Source: Pseudomonadota bacterium
GTDB taxonomy: Bacteria > Myxococcota_A > Polyangia > Polyangiales > Polyangiaceae
Reading direction: 5' to 3'
Assembly (NCBI GenBank): GCA_023423895.1
Contig: JAFAER010000163.1
Location: 23,888 to 87,887 of the forward strand
Length of the DNA: 64,000 nucleotides
Part shown: positions 58,681-64,000 of the stretch, piece after piece
Layout: the number at the start of each line of letters is the position of its first letter
Numbering within the stretch: position 1 is the stretch's first letter
Notes under the pieces: generated by a model
The model's database searches: none
Seen by the model: the letters and a program-made list of their open reading frames with translations, nothing else
What the model was told of the DNA's origin: nothing
Program-made: the position numbers and the translations under genes

Positions 58681-61600
58681 TCAGTACCGCTTCTGCCAGA
58701 TCGCATCGAGGAGCGCGGTGCCTCGATCGCCGAATGTGGTCTCGAGCGACCAGTTGCGATGGAAGCGATACTCGACGTTCGCGAGGTTCTTGTCCGGCTC
58801 GGTGATCGGTGGAGTGCCGATGACGTGGGCGAAGCCAAGGGACACGCGCGGCGAGAGCTGGAACTCGACCTCCGGACGAGGATTGTTCGAGCGTGTCGTG
58901 TCGATGCGAGCCGTCGCCTGGATTCCTGCGAGATCGTCGAGTGCCTCGGTCAGGCCTTGCGCGACGAATCCTCCGCCGAGACCGACCGCCGCCTTCGTCG
59001 TACCGTCCGAACGCGTCCCCGGCGGCGGCGGGCGCGGGTTCGCGCCATCGGCGGTGCCGAACAGCACGAGCGCGAGGATCTCGTTCTTCGGCCGCGGGGG
59101 CTCGGAGCGGAGATTCACCTTTCCGGTCTTCACCGGCCCGACGAAGTCCGCAAAGACGCGAGAGCCGTCGGCGGCCGTCCAGCCCGCCGTCGCGACGATG
59201 ACGGGATTCGGCGGCGACTCGCCGTTGAAGGTCACCGTGCCCTTCTCGACCTCGAACTTCTTGCCCTGCACGTCGACCCAGCCGCTCTCGACGCGGATCT
59301 GTCCTCCGAGCTTCGTCTCGCCGTTCTCGATCGTCACCTTCGGCTCGCCCGAGAGCACGACGCGGAGCTGGTTGCCTCGCTCGATGGTGATCTTGCCGAG
59401 ACGAACGTCGACGCCGAGCTTCGTTTGCTCCGCCGGCTGCTCGTCCTCGACCACGGCGCGGAGGTCGTCCTTCTCGAGCGGAAGCTCGACGAAGCGGCGA
59501 TTGTCTCGGTAGACGCCGACACGGACGTTCTCGCGCTCGTCGAGCGATTGGACGCCGCTCTTCAAGACTTGCGGGAGCTCGACGTTCATCTTCGGAATGT
59601 CGACCGAGACGAAGGTCTCCTTCTCGTACGGGCTCTGCTTGGCCTTCACCTTGATGATGCCCGAGAGCTCGCCGATGGGCTGCCCCTGCACTGCGACCGC
59701 GAGCGGGTTCTTCTCCGGGATGCCGATGTTGGCCGTGGCATCGGCGACGCGCATGCCGTCGAGCTGCACCTGGGCGTCGGCGCGGACCTCGCCCTGCGTG
59801 CCCTTCGCGTACACGTCGGTGACGCGGATCATCCCGTCCGGCGTGAGCGCGACGGATGCCCGAACGCCGCGAAGCTCCTCACCGAGCGCGGCGAGCTGCA
59901 CGACTCCCTCGCGGAAGCGCAGGTTGCCTTCGAGCGTCGCTCCCTGGCGGCCCGGTACGATCCGCGCGGTGGCGTTCGCGTCGATGCGGCCGTCGAGCAT
60001 CGGTACCGTGCCCTCGACGAACGGCTGGATCGCGGCGGCACGGAAGGACTGGGCCTGGAGCTTCGCCTCGAGCGGCTGCTGATCGTCGAGCTTCGGCGCC
60101 AGCTCCGCGCCCCAGACGAGCCCGTTCGTGACGGTGGTGTCGAGGAACCCGTCCTTCTGTTCGAGGCGCACCTTCGCCGCGAGGCTCCCACGCCCCGCGT
60201 CGACCGTGATGATGCCCCTGGTGTACTCGGCCTTGCCGACGGCGAGGCCGTCGAGATCGATCCGACCAGACACGTGCGCGTCCTTGTGAAGGTCGGCGAG
60301 CGCCAGCTCTCCGCTCACGCGACCACGAACGCGGCGGTCAGCCAGCAGCGGAACGGTCTCCAGCGGAAACGCGGCGAGACGCACGTGGCCCGACGCGTTC
60401 CAGGGCAGGCCAGTCCCGCGATCCCGGGAGGAAGCCGCATTTCCTGCGAGCACGTCGCGCGCGCGCGCCTCGACACGCGCGCCGATGTCGACCATCTCCT
60501 GCCCGCGTGCGTTGACCTTGGCCGAGAGGTCGGCGACGCGTCCGTCGTAGTCGAGCACGATGTCGGCATCCGCCTTCGCATCGAGCGGCATCGCTGACGA
60601 GCGTACGCCGCGCGTCCGGGCGATGAACCGGATCTTCGGATCGAGCACCGAGCCCGTCGCGTCGAGCTCGGCCTCCATCGCGCCCTGGAGATCTTTCACG
60701 CCCAGGATCGCAGGAAGCTGATCGAGCCGTCGCGGCGGGATCGCGACCTTCAACGAGATCGGCGCCGCGGTGAGGCGGTCGCGCGCCGTGGACGGGTCCG
60801 CCGCGATCTCGCCGTACGGCAGGACCGACTTCATGTCCACGGCCGCCAGCATTCCGTGCCGATCGGTCGCGCGGAACGCAACGTCGGTGAGCCCGCTCGT
60901 GCCGTCGTTGCGCACGTCGAGGCCGATGTCGAGATCGCTCGACCGCCAGGCGGGCGGACCGGTCACTTCGATGTCGCCTACTTTTTTCGTCGGCCCGGCG
61001 GGGCCGGCCACGACGAGACCGTTCGTGTGCGCGTGGAGCTGCACCTCCGGCGGCGCGTCGGGTGCATCGCGACCGACCCTTCCCTGGACGGTGAGGGTCC
61101 CGCGCACGTCGGCGACCGGCAAGGCATCGGCCGGCAGCAACGGTGCCGCTCGCTCCATGTCCACCGATCCGGCGAGATGCACGCGCCCAGACGCTTTCTT
61201 CCACGAGCGGGCGTCGTCCACGCGCCCTCCGATGGCGAGTCGTTCGGTGTGCAGGCGGAGCTTCCCTGCATCGCCGACGTTCGCATCGACGTTCAGCTCC
61301 ACCTGCCGATCGTCGATCGAGACGTCGACGGCCGCCCGGCCCTCGTCGATGCGACGCATGGCGAAGTCGGCGACCTCGGCGTGCACCTTCCCCTTCGCGA
61401 CGCCGTTCCGCAGCACCGCTTCCCCTTGGATCCCGAGACTCCCGCGGCGGATCCCGAGCTCGTCCTTCTTGCCGGCGATGCGCGCCACGAGAGGCAGGTC
61501 GATCCGAGGTGCATCGATCCGTGCACGGAGCTCACGCGCGTCCTTCGACATCTCGGCGCGGATCGGCTCACCGACGCCGCGGACCTCTGCGCCCTCGACG

Positions 61601-63345
61601 CGCAGGCGGGGACCGTCGATCCGGACGGCCCGCGCGCTCACGGAGATCTTCTCCTCGATCGTGCGCGCCGCTTCGACGCGAGCGTCCCGGATGTGGATCG
61701 CCTTGTCGATCATCTCGACATGGGCGCGTGCGTCGAGAGCTGCGAGGGGAAGTGTCCCGGTGACGAGCTGCTTGCCGTGGACCTCGGCGTCGATGACGGG
61801 ACGATCGATCGTCCCGCTCGCGCGCGCCCGCGCCTCGAGCCGGGCGAGGGAGAGCTGCGTGTCCTTGATCTTGGTGAGGACCACCTTGGCCTGCGCGGAC
61901 TCGATCTCTTTCTCCGGAAGAAGCATCCGCGCGGACGCCTCGATGTCGGCGCTCCCACCGATCTTCGTTCCGACCTTCGGCACACGGTGCAGGTCCGGGA
62001 TCCGCGAGCGCAAGGCTGCAGTGACGAGCTGAGCGTCGGCCGAGCCCTCTCGCGGGGACAGGTCGATGGCGATCTCCGTCGGCATCGTCTCGTCGTGGAT
62101 GCGTGCCCGCACCCGACCAGCTTTGCCCTCGAACTTCCCGCGTGCCTCGAGCCGCGGGATCTCCTGTCGATCGATCGTGCCAGGGAGCGTGTCGATCGAC
62201 GCCTCGCCGTAGATGCCGTGCTCGCCGAGCTCTATGTCGGCGTGTGCGTCGAGCCCGATGTTCGTCTCCGGGGCTCCTGCGCTCACGGCGGAGACGTCGA
62301 CGCTGCGCGCGGACACCGAGCCCTTGATCTGCGTCTTCGTGCTCGCGACGACGACCGCGTTCGCGTCGACCGTGGCATTGCCGAGGACGAGCTTCGCCAC
62401 GCCTTCGATGCGGGGAAGATCGCCGTGCGCCTCCGCGTGTAAGGTGATCGGGTCACGGACGGCGAGCTCGTTGACGACGGAGCTCGTCTGGGCGCCGGTC
62501 GGATCGTGCGCATCGATCCGGGCATCGATGCGCCGGTCGTTCATCCTCGCTTCCGCGGTCGTCGGGATCCCGCCGATCTGGCCGTCGAAGATGGCCTGGA
62601 CGTCCACACCCTGGCCGTTCGGAGCAGGGATGGCGAGCTTGCCGCCGATCGTCCCGCGCGGGTCCACCCCTCGCGGAAGCGCCCGCGTGACGAGGTGCAC
62701 GCGATCGAGCTCGGCCCGGACGACGTCGCCGTCGACATGGGCACGCGCTTCGAGCCCGGACAGATCGGCGTCGACGAGCGGCGCACCGGGAGGTGTACCG
62801 TGCACCCAGGCATGCGTGAGCCGCACCGTCGGCGCCGCCACACGTACGCCGCGCCCGGGCGGCTGGTCGGGCTTCTTCGGCTCTGGCGGGTTCTTCGAAG
62901 CGAACGCGTTCGCGATGCGAAGGTTGCCTGCAGGATCGCCGTCGAGGTTCGCGTCCACGTTACCGACGGACGCGGACGGCACATCGATCACGATGGGGCC
63001 CTTGCCGAAGAGCGCCGAGCGCGCAGCGTCGAGGGCACGGATGCGGACACGGACTCCGTCGACGTGCAGCACCTGAACGCCGTCCGGGTCGTGAACGCGG
63101 ACCTGGACCCCCTCCACCCCGCCGAGACCGAGCCCCGCGATCTGCTCGATGTGCACCTTGCCGGCGAGCGTACTGTCGAGGATGCCGTTCACCTGCGTCG
63201 CGACCAGGCGCCTCGTCGCCGGCAAGTCCAGATGCACGACGGCGGCGCTTGCGACGCCCGCGACGAACGTCACGGTGACGCCCACGACGGAGCCAATCAC
63301 ACCTAGAACGCGACGTGCGCGGCTGCGCTTGGGTTCTCGAGTCAT
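58681..63345 (-). CDS. tamB: Translocation and assembly module TamB (DUF490/AsmA-like)
   Basis: This 1554-aa envelope protein starts at ATG 63345, which shares a base with the tamA-like stop (TGATG). An N-terminal TM anchor (VLGVIGSVVGVTVTFVAGVASAAVVHLDLPA) is followed by a very long array of beta-strand repeats rich in VDGVRVRI-, GKVHAEVADF- and ADADIVLDYDG-type strands, forming the hydrophobic groove that conducts lipids or helps assemble outer-membrane proteins. The conserved C-terminal DUF490 is near KGTVTFNGESPPNPVIVATAGWTA and NLRSEPPRPKNEILALVLFG. It is longer than E. coli TamB (1259 aa). It is paired with the TamA-like barrel gene upstream. Confidence 0.85.
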   Translation of the reverse strand: MTREPKRSRARRVLGVIGSVVGVTVTFVAGVASAAVVHLDLPATRRLVATQVNGILDSTLAGKVHIEQIAGLGLGGVEGVQVRVHDPDGVQVLHVDGVRVRIRALDAARSALFGKGPIVIDVPSASVGNVDANLDGDPAGNLRIANAFASKNPPEPKKPDQPPGRGVRVAAPTVRLTHAWVHGTPPGAPLVDADLSGLEARAHVDGDVVRAELDRVHLVTRALPRGVDPRGTIGGKLAIPAPNGQGVDVQAIFDGQIGGIPTTAEARMNDRRIDARIDAHDPTGAQTSSVVNELAVRDPITLHAEAHGDLPRIEGVAKLVLGNATVDANAVVVASTKTQIKGSVSARSVDVSAVSAGAPETNIGLDAHADIELGEHGIYGEASIDTLPGTIDRQEIPRLEARGKFEGKAGRVRARIHDETMPTEIAIDLSPREGSADAQLVTAALRSRIPDLHRVPKVGTKIGGSADIEASARMLLPEKEIESAQAKVVLTKIKDTQLSLARLEARARASGTIDRPVIDAEVHGKQLVTGTLPLAALDARAHVEMIDKAIHIRDARVEAARTIEEKISVSARAVRIDGPRLRVEGAEVRGVGEPIRAEMSKDARELRARIDAPRIDLPLVARIAGKKDELGIRRGSLGIQGEAVLRNGVAKGKVHAEVADFAMRRIDEGRAAVDVSIDDRQVELNVDANVGDAGKLRLHTERLAIGGRVDDARSWKKASGRVHLAGSVDMERAAPLLPADALPVADVRGTLTVQGRVGRDAPDAPPEVQLHAHTNGLVVAGPAGPTKKVGDIEVTGPPAWRSSDLDIGLDVRNDGTSGLTDVAFRATDRHGMLAAVDMKSVLPYGEIAADPSTARDRLTAAPISLKVAIPPRRLDQLPAILGVKDLQGAMEAELDATGSVLDPKIRFIARTRGVRSSAMPLDAKADADIVLDYDGRVADLSAKVNARGQEMVDIGARVEARARDVLAGNAASSRDRGTGLPWNASGHVRLAAFPLETVPLLADRRVRGRVSGELALADLHKDAHVSGRIDLDGLAVGKAEYTRGIITVDAGRGSLAAKVRLEQKDGFLDTTVTNGLVWGAELAPKLDDQQPLEAKLQAQSFRAAAIQPFVEGTVPMLDGRIDANATARIVPGRQGATLEGNLRFREGVVQLAALGEELRGVRASVALTPDGMIRVTDVYAKGTQGEVRADAQVQLDGMRVADATANIGIPEKNPLAVAVQGQPIGELSGIIKVKAKQSPYEKETFVSVDIPKMNVELPQVLKSGVQSLDERENVRVGVYRDNRRFVELPLEKDDLRAVVEDEQPAEQTKLGVDVRLGKITIERGNQLRVVLSGEPKVTIENGETKLGGQIRVESGWVDVQGKKFEVEKGTVTFNGESPPNPVIVATAGWTAADGSRVFADFVGPVKTGKVNLRSEPPRPKNEILALVLFGTADGANPRPPPPGTRSDGTTKAAVGLGGGFVAQGLTEALDDLAGIQATARIDTTRSNNPRPEVEFQLSPRVSLGFAHVIGTPPITEPDKNLANVEYRFHRNWSLETTFGDRGTALLDAIWQKRY

Positions 63346-64000
63346 CAGTAGGCCTCGCCGATGCCCAGCGAGACTGCGATTGGAATGCCAAGCGGGAACG
63401 TCTCCGGGCGCCGCTCGTCCGGGGGCAGGCCTCCGATGACCTGCATGCCGGGGATCCGGTAGCCGATGTCGAGGCGGACGGGTCCGACCGGGGTGTCGTA
63501 GCGTCCGCCAGCACCACACGAGAGGTGCGGTCGGTTCAGTCGGATGTCCGTCGTCCGTGGCGAAACGTCACTGGCGTCACAGAAGGTCGCTGCGGAGAGC
63601 GGTCCGGTGATCTTGAAGCGGAACTCCGCGGACGCCTCCCAGAGGGTGAAGCCGCCCGTCGGCGTCCGGCAATCGACACCGCCCCCGCACGCGACCGACA
63701 GCCGCTGGATTTCGATGTCGGGCGAGATGAACGGAACGATGTCGTGCGGGCCGACGCCACGGAGTGGGTAGCCGCGGTTCGACGTCGGACCACCGGAGAA
63801 GAACCCGCGGAAGAACGTGAGCTGGTAGTCGCGCGTCCGCGCCTCGGAGGCCTCGAAGACGCTCGGCCGCTCCCGGACCTGGTTCCCGTAGTTGCGCGGG
63901 AACAGAAGTCCGAGCGAGCCACGAACCGCGAAGACGACCCGCGTCGTGATCGGGACGTAGGCCCGGAGGTCCGGCTGGACCTTCACGTCGCTGGCCGGGG
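63345..64000 (-). CDS. tamA: TamA/BamA-family outer-membrane barrel protein (partial, N-terminus beyond window)
   Basis: The frame is open to the right edge; about 218 C-terminal codons are visible. The sequence is an Omp85 barrel end: FFRGFFSGGPTSNRGYPLRGVGPHD contains the lid-loop RGY motif, followed by amphipathic strands (VRLDIGYRIPGMQVIGGLPPDERRPETFPLGIPIAVSLGIGEAY) with a C-terminal aromatic. POTRA domains would lie beyond the window. The 1-nt overlap with tamB and the shared terminator support a TamA role; BamA itself is less likely in this context. Confidence 0.8.
   Translation of the reverse strand, partial: PASDVKVQPDLRAYVPITTRVVFAVRGSLGLLFPRNYGNQVRERPSVFEASEARTRDYQLTFFRGFFSGGPTSNRGYPLRGVGPHDIVPFISPDIEIQRLSVACGGGVDCRTPTGGFTLWEASAEFRFKITGPLSAATFCDASDVSPRTTDIRLNRPHLSCGAGGRYDTPVGPVRLDIGYRIPGMQVIGGLPPDERRPETFPLGIPIAVSLGIGEAY

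Overview
The window is 64 kb of very GC-rich bacterial chromosome (roughly two thirds G+C by eye). It is densely packed, with many 4-nt ATGA/GTGA start-stop overlaps. Gene content points to the Myxococcota, most likely a Polyangia-type soil myxobacterium. The signs are a eukaryote-like Ser/Thr kinase with HEAT-like repeats, an HD-GYP-like/DUF4388/TPR protein, RCC1-repeat and SUMF1-like secreted proteins, a DUF1592/DUF1552 pair, DUF6328, many Cys-rich lipoproteins and long Ala/Pro-rich linkers. This assignment is an inference from protein families; there is no rRNA or marker gene to confirm it.

Layout. 1-3.1 kb: the end of a secreted protein, an MFS transporter and a small unknown gene on the minus strand. 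These are divergent from a compact plus-strand operon (2.1-3.1 kb) that starts at a Fur-like palindrome and holds a Cys-rich mini-protein, a 32-codon frame, a two-TM mini-protein and a hemerythrin. 3.2-13.2 kb: a kinase / HD-GYP-like / TPR signalling pair and a P1B-ATPase-like protein that has lost its catalytic motifs. 13.3-19.5 kb: housekeeping genes (argD, a HAD phosphatase, an RlmI-type methyltransferase, an outer-membrane protein, lnt). 19.5-25.5 kb: a three-gene DUF1592-DUF1552-lipoprotein operon, an AraC regulator and a Cys-rich lipoprotein. 25.6-30.1 kb: HU, ybeY and a coupled GT2 / C45-acyltransferase / LolA-like operon. 30.2-34.3 kb: a GNAT, an OmpA protein, a secreted protein and a truncated phosphodiester-glycosidase remnant next to a short duplication. 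34.4-37 kb: a thyA-folA-lipoprotein-BtuF-like operon. 37.1-43.4 kb: a repeat-rich interval with a 43-45-bp minisatellite of about 14 units, a 714-bp inverted-repeat-bounded element packed with microsatellites, and an LpoB/COG3014 lipoprotein pair. 43.4-64 kb: VKOR-DsbA, rnr, an RCC1 lipoprotein, a DnaJ-like co-chaperone, two SUMF1-like proteins, a metallophosphoesterase, DUF6328, a quinone reductase, a BON/DUF3618/phage-holin-like envelope-stress operon, and a tamB-tamA pair that runs off the right edge.

How the genes fit together. Much of the window serves the cell envelope: lipoprotein maturation (Lnt), a LolA-like carrier, periplasmic disulfide formation (VKOR-DsbA, which fits the abundance of Cys-rich lipoproteins), outer-membrane assembly (TamA/TamB), peptidoglycan-synthase activation (LpoB) and OmpA anchoring. 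The most promising under-described items are the Fur-box hemerythrin micro-operon, the pseudo P-type ATPase, the inverted-repeat element and the minisatellite. No rRNA, convincing tRNA, CRISPR array, transposase or prophage was seen.
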